This document shows positions 9,915-18,592 of a stretch of DNA of 64,000 bases, piece after piece. Position 1 is the first letter of the stretch, and the number at the start of each line of letters is the position of its first letter. The notes below the pieces were generated by a model, which made no database searches, had not been told where the DNA came from, and worked only from the letters and a program-made list of their open reading frames with translations. Origin of the DNA: Acidobacteriota bacterium (GTDB lineage: Bacteria > Acidobacteriota > Blastocatellia > Pyrinomonadales > Pyrinomonadaceae); NCBI GenBank assembly GCA_003223025.1, contig QHXR01000001.1:85738-149737 (forward strand), given 5' to 3'. Position numbers and translations under genes: made by a program.

Positions 9915-10469
9915 ATGAAACGTATCTATTTTCTTATCTTTGCGTTGGGCGCGTGCGCCGCGGCTGCGTCTGCTCAGCCTCGCCCGGTCGGCCCCGCCGC
10001 GCAACTTCCATCGAGTCCGCATACGTTATCGACCGCACCGGCGCCGACGTCATTTGAGGCGAAATACGAAGGCGGCATGTTTGGCTTTAGCAAAAAGGAA
10101 GAGGGGATGCTGAAGTTCGACGACGAGAATCAGCGGCTCGTCTTCATCGGAAAGGACAACATAGAAAAATTCCACATTCCTTACGACGCGGTTGTCGTCG
10201 TTTATCCGCAATCCAAATCAGTGACATCGACCACGGGTAACGTCGTAAAGAATCTTCCTTTGCCCGGAGCGATGCTCGGTGGGCTTATTAAGGAAAAGCG
10301 AAGCTACCTGATCGTGCACTTCGAAGATCCGGATATCGAAGCCGCGCGCGGAATCGTAAATTTTAAGCTCGGAACGAAGGAGCTTCTCGATTCGGTAATC
10401 CAAAGTTTGGCGGGAAAAGCGGATCTTGCACAGCGCGGCGACGCGTTTTATCGTCCGAAGAAAGGTTAA
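9915..10469 (+). CDS. Secreted hypothetical protein
   Basis: A 184-residue exported protein with a clear signal peptide (MKRIYFLIFALGACAAAASAQ) and a Pro/Ala-rich stretch. A globular beta-rich domain follows (EGGMFGFSKKEEGMLKFDDENQ onward), which suggests a PH/GRAM-like small barrel; this is only an impression. An AAGGAAC Shine-Dalgarno lies 8 bp upstream. It converges on rsmE, and the two stop regions overlap by 4 bp. Function unknown. Confidence 0.75.
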   Translation: MKRIYFLIFALGACAAAASAQPRPVGPAAQLPSSPHTLSTAPAPTSFEAKYEGGMFGFSKKEEGMLKFDDENQRLVFIGKDNIEKFHIPYDAVVVVYPQSKSVTSTTGNVVKNLPLPGAMLGGLIKEKRSYLIVHFEDPDIEAARGIVNFKLGTKELLDSVIQSLAGKADLAQRGDAFYRPKKG

Positions 10470-11191
10470 GTAAGATCGCCGAATCGGTGCTGTAGTAATG
10501 CGACGAATGTTATCACGGCGGTCTCGGCTTTCATGATCCGCTTTCCGAGTTTTATCGGAACGAAGCCGCGTTCTTCAGCAAGCTCAATTTCAGAATCTTC
10601 CCAGCCGCCCTTCGGTCCAACGAGGGCGGTTATTGTTTTCGGATCGCCGAGGTCGGGAATCGACCGGCCATCTTTTTCGGAGAACATCAGCAGAGCTCCG
10701 GACTGATCCGTCACACCAGCAAGAAAATCCGCGAAAGAGACAGGATCATCGATAGACATGATCCGAGCGCGTTCACACTGCTTCGTTGCCTCGAGTGCGA
10801 TCTTTCTCCATCGCTCGGTTCGATTTTTCGCCGCATCGATCTTCGCTTCGCTGCGGAACGTTACGATAGGACAAATCCGCGCGACGCCTAGCTCGACCGC
10901 TTTTTGGATGACGAGATCGAACTTATCGTTTTTGTAAACTGAGGCCGCGATCGTTAGTTCGAGCTTCGACTCCGGAGCGGGAGCTGAGATTTCATTGACG
11001 ACCTTGAGCGTCGTTTCGCGTTTTCCGATGCTCGCGATCTCGGCGGAAAATTCCTTACCTTCGCCATCGAAGATCTGCACTTGATCGCCGGTACTCAAGC
11101 GAAGGACATCGCGCAAGTGCCGCGTCTCCTCGGTCGACAACGTTACCGACGATCCGTCGAACTGCTCAGGTGGTGCGTAGAATCGGCGCAT
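10466..11191 (-). CDS. rsmE: 16S rRNA (uracil-1498-N3)-methyltransferase RsmE
   Basis: SPOUT-class methyltransferase that makes m3U1498 in 16S rRNA. The N-terminal PUA-like domain begins MRRFYAPPEQF with HLRDVLRL. The C-terminal knot carries LVGPKGGWEDSEIELAEERG and the RIMKAETAVI motif typical of RsmE. The 241-residue length is normal. It is the last gene of a minus-strand operon with rfaE1, rfaE2 and a hypothetical. Its start overlaps the preceding stop by one base, implying translational coupling. Confidence 0.95.
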   Translation of the reverse strand: MRRFYAPPEQFDGSSVTLSTEETRHLRDVLRLSTGDQVQIFDGEGKEFSAEIASIGKRETTLKVVNEISAPAPESKLELTIAASVYKNDKFDLVIQKAVELGVARICPIVTFRSEAKIDAAKNRTERWRKIALEATKQCERARIMSIDDPVSFADFLAGVTDQSGALLMFSEKDGRSIPDLGDPKTITALVGPKGGWEDSEIELAEERGFVPIKLGKRIMKAETAVITFVALLQHRFGDLT

Positions 11192-11742
11192 TACAATTTC
11201 AGATCTTCACCAAACTTCGATTTGAAGTCGCCGGATGCGAGTCGGAGCTTTATCCAGGTCTCGAAAACTTCCGGCGACTTCAACCAGATGTTGAGCCACT
11301 CAGCGATCTCGGCAGACTCTGCTGAGCCTCTCTTCGAGGCCGCCAGCTTTCGTTCTTTCTCCGCGATTCCTTCGGTTCTCAACTTTCGCAAACCTTCGCG
11401 ATCGTCTTCGCTTTCAAACTTGCGCCGCAGATTTTCCATCTGCCTTATGGATCTGAGTGCAGACCGCATATCCGCGGTCTCGATCAGGTTCTCGAACGCC
11501 GCATCGTACGGACGATCCGAAGCCCGTGCGATATAGAGTTCCATGATCTCGCTATGACGAAGCTCAGCGCCTTCGTCGGCGAGAAGTCGAGCGATCTTCA
11601 TCGGAGACTCGACCGCCGACTTTCCGAAAACGTCCGCGACGGCGATTTCGATCGCTTCTATCTCGACAGCGCCGACATTCTCGCAGTCGAGCTTTTCCCA
11701 AACCTCAATGATCAATTCCGTCTTGTTGCGAGATTTCCACAC
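11191..11742 (-). CDS. Hypothetical helical protein in the rfaE-rsmE operon
   Basis: A 183-residue, acidic, largely alpha-helical soluble protein beginning MWKSRNKTELIIEVWEKLDCE, with no signal peptide. I do not recognise the family. It sits 3 bp after rfaE2 and overlaps rsmE by one base, so it is certainly part of the operon. The EIEAIEIAVADVFG and AFENLIETADMRSALRSIR stretches suggest helical repeats. A role linked to rRNA modification or heptose metabolism cannot be inferred beyond location. Confidence 0.7.
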   Translation of the reverse strand: MWKSRNKTELIIEVWEKLDCENVGAVEIEAIEIAVADVFGKSAVESPMKIARLLADEGAELRHSEIMELYIARASDRPYDAAFENLIETADMRSALRSIRQMENLRRKFESEDDREGLRKLRTEGIAEKERKLAASKRGSAESAEIAEWLNIWLKSPEVFETWIKLRLASGDFKSKFGEDLKL

Positions 11743-11745
11743 CGG

Positions 11746-12234
11746 CTAGTTAGATTCGCTGATCACTTTTATCAGGTTTGTCGACGAATGATCTTTCGGA
11801 TCTCCGACGATCGCCACACGTCCGCCGTATCCGAGGACGCGTTCGCGCTCGGGAACCGTGTCGACTGTGTAGTCGGTTCCTTTCGCGTGAACATCGGGAC
11901 GAATGTCGTCGATCAAATTATCGACCGTCGGTTCATCAAATACGGTAACGACATCGACGCATCGGAGAGCAGCGATGATCTCGGCACGCTCGGCTTCCAA
12001 AATGAACGGACGACCGCTGCCTTTAAGATGTTGGACCTGACGATCGGAATTCAATCCGACGACGAGAAATCCGCCGAGCTCCTTGGCACCGTTCAGATAA
12101 CGAATGTGCCCGGCATGGATCAGATCAAAGCATCCGTTCGCGAGAATTATGGTGCGGCCCGCCGTTCGTTCGGCGGCAACACGGGAGATCAAGTCAGCTC
12201 GGGATAAGATCGGTGCGGCAAGAGAGTTCATCAA
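11746..12234 (-). CDS. rfaE2: D-glycero-beta-D-manno-heptose 1-phosphate adenylyltransferase
   Basis: Nucleotidyltransferase that activates heptose-1-phosphate to ADP-heptose for lipopolysaccharide inner core. The cytidylyltransferase-like signature NGCFDLIHAGHIRYL (HxGH) and the GTDYTVDTVPERERVLGYGG segment are diagnostic. The 162-residue size is that of the free-standing C-terminal half of HldE. Its start overlaps the stop of rfaE1 (ATGA, 4 bp), so the two functional halves that are fused in enterobacteria are separate but coupled here. Their presence implies a diderm envelope with heptose. Confidence 0.95.
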   Translation of the reverse strand: MMNSLAAPILSRADLISRVAAERTAGRTIILANGCFDLIHAGHIRYLNGAKELGGFLVVGLNSDRQVQHLKGSGRPFILEAERAEIIAALRCVDVVTVFDEPTVDNLIDDIRPDVHAKGTDYTVDTVPERERVLGYGGRVAIVGDPKDHSSTNLIKVISESN

Positions 12235-13238
12235 GGTTTGGTCGCGAGCGTAAGATCCTCCGGATGAGAGTCGAGCGAGGCGATCAGTTCGTCGGCCGTG
12301 ACCGAGGCCGTGCCGCGTTTCATGACGACAATCCCGCCGGCATGATTCGCGATCGACGCCGCGTCGAAGTACGACAAGCCGGACGCGAGTCCGAGCGCGA
12401 AAGTTCCGATGACGGTGTCACCAGCGCCAGTGACGTCTATAGGCTCCTTGGATCCGATCGCTTCGAGATGGCGGGGCGACTCGCCCTCGACAAATAAATT
12501 CATTCCTTTACCGCCGCAAGTTATCAGCAGAGCTTTGTATCCCAGGCGATCTCGTAGAGCGGAACAATCTTCCGCCGACGGGTCCTTTCCGAGGATCTGC
12601 TCCGCCTCTTCCTGATTAGGTGTTGCCGCCGCCGCCCCCTGAAAATCCTGCAGCCGGAAACGCGAATCGACGATCAGCGGAATTCCAAGTTCTTTCGAAC
12701 GAGCCCGGGCGATCTCCGCGACATCCGGCTCAGCGGCTCCGTAGTTGTAATCGGAGACAACGATCGCATCCGCGCCGTCGCATGCGCGGTATAGATTCTG
12801 CTTCAACTGATCATAAAGCTGCGCATCGATCGGCTCGTGTTTAGCATAATCGATCCGGATAACCTGCTGTCGCGGAGCATGCTCCTGGCCGGCGAGGACG
12901 CGGACCTTCGTCGTCGTCTGAAGCCGGCTGTCGGTCACCGCAAAGTTGCAGTCGACCTTCGATGATGTCAGCCGATCTCTCAGCAATGATCCGTTCGAAT
13001 CATCTCCGAAAAAACCTACAAGCGTCGGCCGCCCGCCGAGCGACGCAATGTTTACGGCGGCATTAGCCGCGCCGCCGGGTCTGGTGTCGGTCGTGTCGTG
13101 ATTCAAGATAAAGACCGGAGCCTCGCGCGAAACTCTGGAGATCGTGCCGTGCAGAAACTGGTCTGCAACGATGTCACCCAGAATGACGATCCGTCTTTTT
13201 CCGAACTGCTGTCGAATTGTATCTGTCAGTCTCGACAT
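12231..13238 (-). CDS. rfaE1: D-glycero-beta-D-manno-heptose-7-phosphate kinase
   Basis: PfkB/ribokinase-family kinase that phosphorylates heptose-7-phosphate at C1, the step before RfaE2. Features are the N-terminal VILGDIVADQFLHGTISRVSREAP segment, the PGGAANAAVNIASLGG motif and the C-terminal catalytic VTGAGDTVIGTFALGLASG with its GAGD anion hole and Asp base. Length 335 residues. It is first in the operon rfaE1-rfaE2-hypothetical-rsmE. The initiation region overlaps the terminator of the next minus-strand gene upstream. Confidence 0.95.
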   Translation of the reverse strand: MSRLTDTIRQQFGKRRIVILGDIVADQFLHGTISRVSREAPVFILNHDTTDTRPGGAANAAVNIASLGGRPTLVGFFGDDSNGSLLRDRLTSSKVDCNFAVTDSRLQTTTKVRVLAGQEHAPRQQVIRIDYAKHEPIDAQLYDQLKQNLYRACDGADAIVVSDYNYGAAEPDVAEIARARSKELGIPLIVDSRFRLQDFQGAAAATPNQEEAEQILGKDPSAEDCSALRDRLGYKALLITCGGKGMNLFVEGESPRHLEAIGSKEPIDVTGAGDTVIGTFALGLASGLSYFDAASIANHAGGIVVMKRGTASVTADELIASLDSHPEDLTLATKP

Positions 13239-13256
13239 TTATATCTAAGGGCAAAA

Positions 13257-13296
13257 TTAAAGGGCGAGAGTTACGTAACTCTCAGCCCTTAAAATT
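13257..13296 (-). terminator. Terminator hairpin after the FG-GAP protein gene
   Basis: A self-complementary AAGGGC-GAGAGTTACGTAACTCTC-GCCCTT hairpin (about 13260-13290) lies between the stop of the 13314 gene and rfaE1. AT-rich flanks on both sides would allow termination on the minus strand. Confidence 0.65.
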
Positions 13297-13313
13297 TAAC
13301 ACTATTTGCGAGT

Positions 13314-14285
13314 TTAGTGAGTATCGTATCCGGCGACCGGGAAATCGTTCGGAATGCCCCACTGATATTGCAGCGTGTCGTTAAGACTCGAGCTTCTCTG
13401 GACATAGAACGTGCCGTTGGTGTTGCGCCAAACCGCGACATCCGTCTTGCCGTCGCCGTCGTAATCGTTCTGACAATTGATATCGGAACCGGTCAGGCCG
13501 AAGCTTGTCGCAAAGAGTCCGCCGTCCGAGCTCCGTCGAACATACCATACGAGATTCGCCGAAGGCGTTGCGCCTTCACGGACAACCGTGATGTCGGTCT
13601 TGCCGTCACCGTCGTAGTCGCCGGGAGCGATAATGTCGTTGCTCAGTCCCCATCCGACTACGGTCAAGCCACCAGTCATCGAATTCAAAACATAGAAGGT
13701 ACCTTGATCGGCCGGGGTCGCACCGGGACGCTGCACGGCGAAGTCGAATTTCAGATCGCCATCGTAGTCGCCGGGTGCGGCAAAGTCCGTCGAAAGGCCG
13801 AACTGATAAGCAACGAAGCCACCATCGGAACTACGCAGGACATACCAGATCAGTGCACCGTTCGTGCGTCGAACGACCGCTAGATCAGTCTTACCGTCGC
13901 CGTCATAATCGCGTCCGACCGGATCGTCGCCGCTGATACCGAAACCGACCGCAGCGAAAGTGTTGTTGCTGCTGTTCAGCCGGTACCACACGCCATTCGG
14001 ATCGCGCCAGACCGAGATGTCGCCCTTGCCGTCGCCGTCAAAGTCGCCGGGTGCCATGAAATCGTCACCTGCAATGCCGAAGGTAGTGAAGGTAACGCCG
14101 CCGCCACTCTTTGAAGTGTACCAGGTGTTATTGGACGGTCGGAAGACAGTGAAGTCCGCCTTGTTGTCCATATCTGTATCCATCGCCTTGCGAAGGCTCG
14201 CCTGAGCTGATGCGGATACAACAAAAACCAGAGCGGCTACCGCAATAAAAACAAATTTGCCAGTTGCGGCTACGAGATTTCTCAT
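13314..14285 (-). CDS. Secreted FG-GAP/VCBS-repeat beta-propeller protein
   Basis: A 323-residue exported protein with a signal peptide ending near SASAQ. Six or seven tandem repeats follow, each with a calcium-binding-like DxDxDGKxD core (for example DFDGDGKGDISVW, DYDGDGKTDLAVV and DYDGDGKTDITVV), alternating with VWYVLRSSDGG-type strands. The repeats form an integrin-like beta-propeller. Such proteins are typical extracellular or surface proteins; the ligand is unknown. The next minus-strand gene upstream is a secreted subtilisin. Confidence 0.88.
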   Translation of the reverse strand: MRNLVAATGKFVFIAVAALVFVVSASAQASLRKAMDTDMDNKADFTVFRPSNNTWYTSKSGGGVTFTTFGIAGDDFMAPGDFDGDGKGDISVWRDPNGVWYRLNSSNNTFAAVGFGISGDDPVGRDYDGDGKTDLAVVRRTNGALIWYVLRSSDGGFVAYQFGLSTDFAAPGDYDGDLKFDFAVQRPGATPADQGTFYVLNSMTGGLTVVGWGLSNDIIAPGDYDGDGKTDITVVREGATPSANLVWYVRRSSDGGLFATSFGLTGSDINCQNDYDGDGKTDVAVWRNTNGTFYVQRSSSLNDTLQYQWGIPNDFPVAGYDTH

Positions 14286-14477
14286 CTTTATTTCCTTTTT
14301 TTGAATCTACTTGGGTCCTGCAATCGGATCGGGAATTTAGAATATACTATCAGTGACGATCCTATTGCAACAAAAAGCGTCGAAAAACCTGATCTTTACG
14401 GCCAGTTTAGGCATTCAGTACGCTGCGTTAGACGCCCTTCGTATAACAATAGTTGGAAAAACGCCCAAACTTTAAAA

Positions 14478-16040
14478 TTATTCGCCCCTGGTCTGGGTCA
14501 CGGTCACGGTTTGACCGGCGATCGTAAGTGTTCCGGTGCGTGAAATTCCCGGATTCACCGTGACTCGGAACGTGACCGAACCGTTACCACTTCCGACATT
14601 CGCACCCGAAACCTTTATCCAGTTCGCGTTGCTCTTGATCGAGTAATCACAGTTCTGCGGGACGGTCATCCCGAGAGTGTAATAGCCGCCCTTTGTCCTC
14701 GCGTGGACGGACAGACTTGAAAGATTGAAATTACAAACTGTCGGATTCTGCATCGCCGCAAAAACGTTCAGCCGGCCGCCCGACTTAACGAGCGTGGTCC
14801 AGTTCGATAGCTGATCCACCGAATTCATCAACGATGCTTTGAGCGAAGCTACGGACAGGCTCGGATTATATGCAGAAAGCAAAGCTGCGGCACCGGTAGC
14901 GTGCGGTGTCGCCATCGAAGTGCCGCTCAAACTCGCGGTCGCAGTGTCATTCGTATTGTATGTGCTCAGCACGCTCGCGCCCGGAGCCGCGAGATCAACG
15001 CTTATCGGGCCGTAGCAAGAGAAGCTCGCCTTTGAATCATTCGACGTCGAAGCCGCAACTGAAAGTATACTCGGCGATGTGTAAACCGAAGGATATGAGC
15101 CGCCCGGATTGGTGTCGTTGTTGACGTTGCTGTTTCCAGCCGCGAACACGTTCAGGATGCCGGCGTCGCCCATCGCATCCAGCGCGTCTTTCGTCGCCTG
15201 ATCGTAGCCGCACGCTTCACCGCACCCGCCGTACGAATTGTTGGTCACGCGGATATTTACGCCGCGGAGCTTCATCATGCGAATGTAACTATACGCATTG
15301 ACGAGCATTGCCGACGTCGAATCGCCGCCGTTCGGGCTGTAGATCTTGATCGGCATGATCGTCACGTTCCAGTTCACGCCGACGACATTCAACATGTTAT
15401 TTCCGGCAGCACCTATCGTTCCGGCGGTATGAGTTCCGTGTCCGCCGGCATCGTCGATCGGGTTGCTGTCGTTAAAAAAGAAGTCCCATCCGCGAACGTC
15501 ATCGGCAAACCCGTTGTTGTCGTCGTCGACACCGTTGCCGGCGATCTCACCGGTGTTGATCCATGCGTTCGGAGCCAGATCTTGGTGGGTGTACCGCATT
15601 CCCGTGTCGATATCGGCAACAACGACGCTGTTGCTTCCGGTCGAAAGATCCCAAGCAAGCGGGGCCGAAATTTTGCCGAGCCCGTACATTCCGGTGCTCG
15701 TGAACTGCGGATCGTTCGGCGTAGTCGTCAAAAGGTGATAGTAAAAATTCGGCTGTACGACGAGAACGCCATCGAGTTTCCGATATGTCTCGAGAGCTTC
15801 TTCGACGGTCATGCCATCCGGTACCCGCAGGCGCTGCCAACCATCCTCGCCACCTAACTTCTCGACGAGATCCGCACCTCCGCTGACGAGCCTTTCGAGG
15901 GAATGTCGAGCTCGTGTGGAGGAATCAAGCTTGACTAGCACCTCGTTCGGCACGTATGCATCGGACTTTTCCTGAGCGTTCGCGCAAAGGGCTGCGAGGA
16001 GCATAACCAAGAAAGCGGCTACCGTTAGATTGTTTCGCAT
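14478..16040 (-). CDS. Secreted subtilisin-like serine protease with BACON domain
   Basis: S8-family peptidase of 520 residues. The signal peptide (about 1-22) is followed by an I9-like propeptide (NEVLVKLDSSTRARHSLERL to about residue 100). The catalytic domain carries Asp145 (DIDTGMRYTHQD), His201 (GGHGTHTAGT), the oxyanion Asn in AAGNSN, and Ser375 (SGTSMATPHATGAAALL). From about residue 433 a BACON domain (NCDYSIKSNANWIKVSGANVG...TVTVTQ) probably binds carbohydrate or mucin-like polymers. An extracellular protease is expected. The 14286-14477 gap downstream shows no feature. Confidence 0.95.
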   Translation of the reverse strand: MRNNLTVAAFLVMLLAALCANAQEKSDAYVPNEVLVKLDSSTRARHSLERLVSGGADLVEKLGGEDGWQRLRVPDGMTVEEALETYRKLDGVLVVQPNFYYHLLTTTPNDPQFTSTGMYGLGKISAPLAWDLSTGSNSVVVADIDTGMRYTHQDLAPNAWINTGEIAGNGVDDDNNGFADDVRGWDFFFNDSNPIDDAGGHGTHTAGTIGAAGNNMLNVVGVNWNVTIMPIKIYSPNGGDSTSAMLVNAYSYIRMMKLRGVNIRVTNNSYGGCGEACGYDQATKDALDAMGDAGILNVFAAGNSNVNNDTNPGGSYPSVYTSPSILSVAASTSNDSKASFSCYGPISVDLAAPGASVLSTYNTNDTATASLSGTSMATPHATGAAALLSAYNPSLSVASLKASLMNSVDQLSNWTTLVKSGGRLNVFAAMQNPTVCNFNLSSLSVHARTKGGYYTLGMTVPQNCDYSIKSNANWIKVSGANVGSGNGSVTFRVTVNPGISRTGTLTIAGQTVTVTQTRGE

Positions 16041-16154
16041 AGATATTAAATACCCGCACTAAGACTTACAGTGCGTTGGTCCGGGATCGAAAGACACTAG
16101 ATTATATTGTGAAGACCACAGAAATGCCAGATTTTTCCGACGGGAAAGAGGTGA

Positions 16155-16231
16155 TGGGGCGGCTAGTGGGATTTGAACCCACGACATCCAGAACCACAAT
16201 CTGGCGTTCTAACCCCTGAACTATAGCCGCC
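16155..16231 (-). tRNA. tRNA-His(GTG)
   Basis: On the minus strand the sequence folds as a cloverleaf with acceptor arms GCGGCTA / TAGCCGC, an extra 5' G opposite C73 (the tRNA-His signature), anticodon loop ATTGTGG with anticodon GTG, a GGTTCAAATCC T-arm, and an encoded CCA. It lies next to and in line with tRNA-Arg, so the two may be co-transcribed. Confidence 0.95.
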
Positions 16232-16241
16232 ATATTTCAAT

Positions 16242-16322
16242 TTGGGATTTGTGATTGCGGATTTCGGATTTCGGATTTTCGGACTTAAATCCCAAATCCG
16301 CATTCCGAAATCCGCAATCCGA
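16242..16322. repeat. Palindromic repeat between tRNA genes
   Basis: Inverted copies of GGATTTCGGATTTCGGATT-like and AAATCCGCATTCCGAAATCC-like sequence form a hairpin between tRNA-His and tRNA-Arg. Confidence 0.6.
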
Positions 16323-16325
16323 TCT

Positions 16326-16399
16326 TACCCCCGGCACGACTTGAACGTGCGACCCACAGCTTAGAAGGCTGTTGCTCTATCCAACTGAGCTACGGGAGC
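16326..16399 (-). tRNA. tRNA-Arg(TCT), attachment gene of the integrated element
   Basis: Minus-strand cloverleaf with acceptor GCTCCCG / CGGGGGT, D-arm GCTCAGTTGGATAGAGC, anticodon loop CTTCTAA (TCT) and T-arm GTTCAAGTC; CCA is not encoded. Bases 16359-16399, from the anticodon arm to the 5' end, are repeated perfectly at 25663-25703. The 5' half and its upstream region therefore come from the integrated element, while the 3' half is chromosomal. Confidence 0.95.
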
Positions 16400-16401
16400 A
16401 T
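16359..16401. repeat. Left attachment site (43-bp direct repeat)
   Basis: Perfect 43-bp match to 25663-25705, in the same orientation. It covers the 5' half of tRNA-Arg plus two upstream bases. With the tyrosine integrase inside the right end, it marks the left boundary of the element. Confidence 0.92.
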
Positions 16402-16465
16402 AAGAAACTTATTTTCAACAACTTACCGCAATTTCTCCCGTTCCAAAATCTACCAATTAAGGGCG

Positions 16466-16489
16466 AGTTTTGTGTTTATTTTTGTGTTT
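16466..16489 (+). repeat. Left copy of a 24-bp repeat, possible integrase arm site
   Basis: Identical to 25512-25535 and in the same orientation. It is built from two TTTGTGTTTA-like half-units and lies about 65 bp inside the left att core. Position near both ends suggests arm-type integrase or excisionase binding. Confidence 0.6.
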
Positions 16490-16568
16490 TAGGGTAAAAA
16501 TCACAAAAAAACCGTTGCGATTATCAAAACTGGCAAATGCCAAAACGAACGGCTATTATCTCCAAAAT

Positions 16569-17000
16569 ATGGACGACCCGCAAGACACGCCAGCGAAATT
16601 CGACCCGAACAAAGTCTATACGGCTAAAGAAGCCGCCGAGCACTTGCCTTATAGCTACAAGACCGTCCTGAAATGGATTAAGGCTCGCAAGATAAAAGCC
16701 AGTCGCGGTTCGCACGTGGAAGAAGACGGTAGAACGGTCGGCCACCGCAAGTTCCTTGTGAAGGGACAAGCCATACTCGATTTCATCGACAGCAACGAAC
16801 TTTTGACACCCGCACTAATTTTCAAACTAACACTTGTCCAAATGGTTTCTCACTGGTCGCCGCAACACGTGGAGGAACTAGCCCACGACCCCGCGATATC
16901 CGAAAGAGAATACGTTCCTTTGTCCGAGACCGAACTTGAAAATCTTACTATCAGCGGCAAAATTCTAAATGGAATCTTTCACACCGACAAGGCGACATAA
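16569..17000 (+). CDS. Excisionase-like helix-turn-helix protein
   Basis: A 143-residue protein. Residues about 15-50 (YTAKEAAEHLPYSYKTVLKWIKARKIKASR) form a winged-helix/MerR-like excisionase motif that inserts a recognition helix in DNA. A charged hairpin and a longer C-terminal helical part follow. I use ATG 16569 (MDDPQDTPAKF); the upstream GTG extension runs through the 24-bp repeat and is not protein-like. It sits at the opposite end of the element from the integrase, so it is a candidate recombination directionality factor or regulator of the att region. Confidence 0.7.
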   Translation: MDDPQDTPAKFDPNKVYTAKEAAEHLPYSYKTVLKWIKARKIKASRGSHVEEDGRTVGHRKFLVKGQAILDFIDSNELLTPALIFKLTLVQMVSHWSPQHVEELAHDPAISEREYVPLSETELENLTISGKILNGIFHTDKAT

Positions 17001-17136
17001 CCCGCCCTCAACATTTTTCCCCAAAATTCGATTTGGCCCTTCTCCGCTAGCGACTAGTATTTTATAATATAAGTTAGATTGATATTCGCAAAGGCGAGTT
17101 ATTAGGTGCAGAGAACTCAGGCACGACTGATGCAAG

Positions 17137-17238
17137 GTACAAGACCTGTTCCAGAAACGACCGATTCCACGTACAAACTTCATGCCTGAAACCGCAGTTT
17201 AACCGTACAACCTCCGTGCCTGAACTGCCGCGAATATC
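17137..17238 (+). repeat. Three 34-bp direct repeats (iterons) upstream of rep
   Basis: Units begin at 17137, 17171 and 17205, an exact 34-bp period. Each starts GTACAA, and the second and third share GCCTGAA at the same offset. They lie in the 459-bp gap (17001-17459) upstream of the replication-initiator candidate and fit iteron-type Rep binding sites. A small GACCCG / CGGGTC hairpin follows at about 17311-17330. Confidence 0.65.
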
Positions 17239-17376
17239 CAGATTCGACGTGTTGCAGTGTTGACATCTCGTATTGTCGATGTTACAGGGACTCCAGAGTG
17301 TTAGCGGACGTGACCCGCCTTACTTCGGGTCTCGACCGAAATAGGCTGGTAAAGATTTTGTCGATAGCGAGGAAGT

Positions 17377-17419
17377 GTAGATAGCAGTAAATCGGATTCC
17401 GTTTTGCTACTAGCTACAC
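17377..17419 (+). promoter_or_regulatory. 43-bp control sequence, copy A, upstream of rep
   Basis: This segment matches 20594-20636 at 35 of 43 positions without gaps. Both copies begin GTAGATAGC, contain TAAATCGGATT and end GCTACAC, and both lie directly upstream of a gene. GTAG and CTAC ends give dyad symmetry. It is a shared promoter/operator, or possibly a nick or recombination site. Confidence 0.55.
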
Positions 17420-17459
17420 ACAAAGGAGCGAACAGATTTTATGAAAGGAAGTAGGTTGA

Positions 17460-18536
17460 ATGGATACGAACAGATTAGGAATAAAGACCAGATTGCCGAA
17501 CTCGTTTGAAATGCGGCAAGACGGATTCACGCCAAAGAGCGGCGGTTATTTTAAGAACGTGCGAGACGAACAGAACAATGTGATTGCGGTTTTGCAAGCG
17601 AGCAACTATTACAACCAGCAATTTTTCAACGTCACCTTTTCCGCACCGAAACTGATTTACAGCACGAACGTCGAAACGCTCAAGCCGAGCGACCTACCGT
17701 TTGTGCTCGATACAGTAAACGACATTGTTCTAGGCAACACGCGAATTGAATTTGATGCGAACGCGGCACAGGTCATGAGCATTCATTTTTGTCACAACTT
17801 CATACTTCCGAGCGATGCGGATGTTTACCGCTATCAAGACGAAATGAAGTCACTGACCGTGCCATATACGCACCGAGATATTCACGCGAAAGAGCACGGT
17901 GTCGATACCGTTTACTGGAGCAACGATTCGGTTCAGCGATTGTTCTATCCAAAACACGCGGAGACCGCACGGTTGGCAAAGAAGGGAAATGTTAGCTCCC
18001 GCTATCTAGCTCAAAGTGTCGGGATGCTTCGCTGGGAACATCGACTATTGAACTCGCGAAAAGTTAAAGAGATTGCGGAACGGTTCGGCTGTTCACAACT
18101 GGCAAGTTCTTTCTTGCCGACCGCTTTTGAGATGAACCGCCAAATACTTTTAGACGATATGGAAATTTTAGGATTGAACAAAACGATTGAGATAAGTGGC
18201 GAACAGGAACGGCTGGAAAAGTTGAAGAACTACTGCGGTGATAACGAAGTCAAATTTATGAAGCTAAGCGGTCTTCTTCATAACTGCGATGTGCAAGGTG
18301 GTGTCGATAATCTTTCGCCAAAGGGATTGATAAAGGACAAGACGCTCCGCAAGTGGATTGATGAAATCAAAGCGGCCGGGATTAGTTTCACCAAGCCCAC
18401 GAACGGTCGAATATTGCCACCGCTTGTTGTTCCCGAATTTGAACCTGATGTTTACGACTTTCCGTTTAATAAGACCGAATCATTCTCCCTAGAGAGAAAT
18501 TCATTTATTCAAATGGAAACAGATTTAGTGCACTAA
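17460..18536 (+). CDS. Putative replication initiator (filamentous-phage gene II / Phage_CRI-like)
   Basis: A 358-residue soluble protein. The layout resembles rolling-circle initiators of filamentous phages: a beta-rich N-terminus; a central AAQVMSIHFCHNF strand with histidines comparable to the conserved strand of that family; VYWSNDSVQRLFYPKHAE; and MLRWEHRLLNSRKVKEIAERFG, which parallels the LVRFEARIETRYLK segment of gene II proteins. This is judged by eye only. Support comes from three 34-bp iterons and a hairpin-rich region just upstream. ATG 17460 follows GGAAG at 17447; a 22-codon overlapping ORF begins at 17441. A terminator follows at 18593. Confidence 0.5.
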   Translation: MDTNRLGIKTRLPNSFEMRQDGFTPKSGGYFKNVRDEQNNVIAVLQASNYYNQQFFNVTFSAPKLIYSTNVETLKPSDLPFVLDTVNDIVLGNTRIEFDANAAQVMSIHFCHNFILPSDADVYRYQDEMKSLTVPYTHRDIHAKEHGVDTVYWSNDSVQRLFYPKHAETARLAKKGNVSSRYLAQSVGMLRWEHRLLNSRKVKEIAERFGCSQLASSFLPTAFEMNRQILLDDMEILGLNKTIEISGEQERLEKLKNYCGDNEVKFMKLSGLLHNCDVQGGVDNLSPKGLIKDKTLRKWIDEIKAAGISFTKPTNGRILPPLVVPEFEPDVYDFPFNKTESFSLERNSFIQMETDLVH

Positions 18537-18592
18537 GAGCACAGAATTTTTTGCACGAAGAAAAGCTTCCAGCTTCTTTAGTTGCATAACAG

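Noticed and set aside
17441-17509. 22-codon ORF overlapping the rep start as a leader peptide
   Set aside because: An AAAGGAG site lies upstream, but the ORF is short and has no other support, so it is only mentioned under rep.
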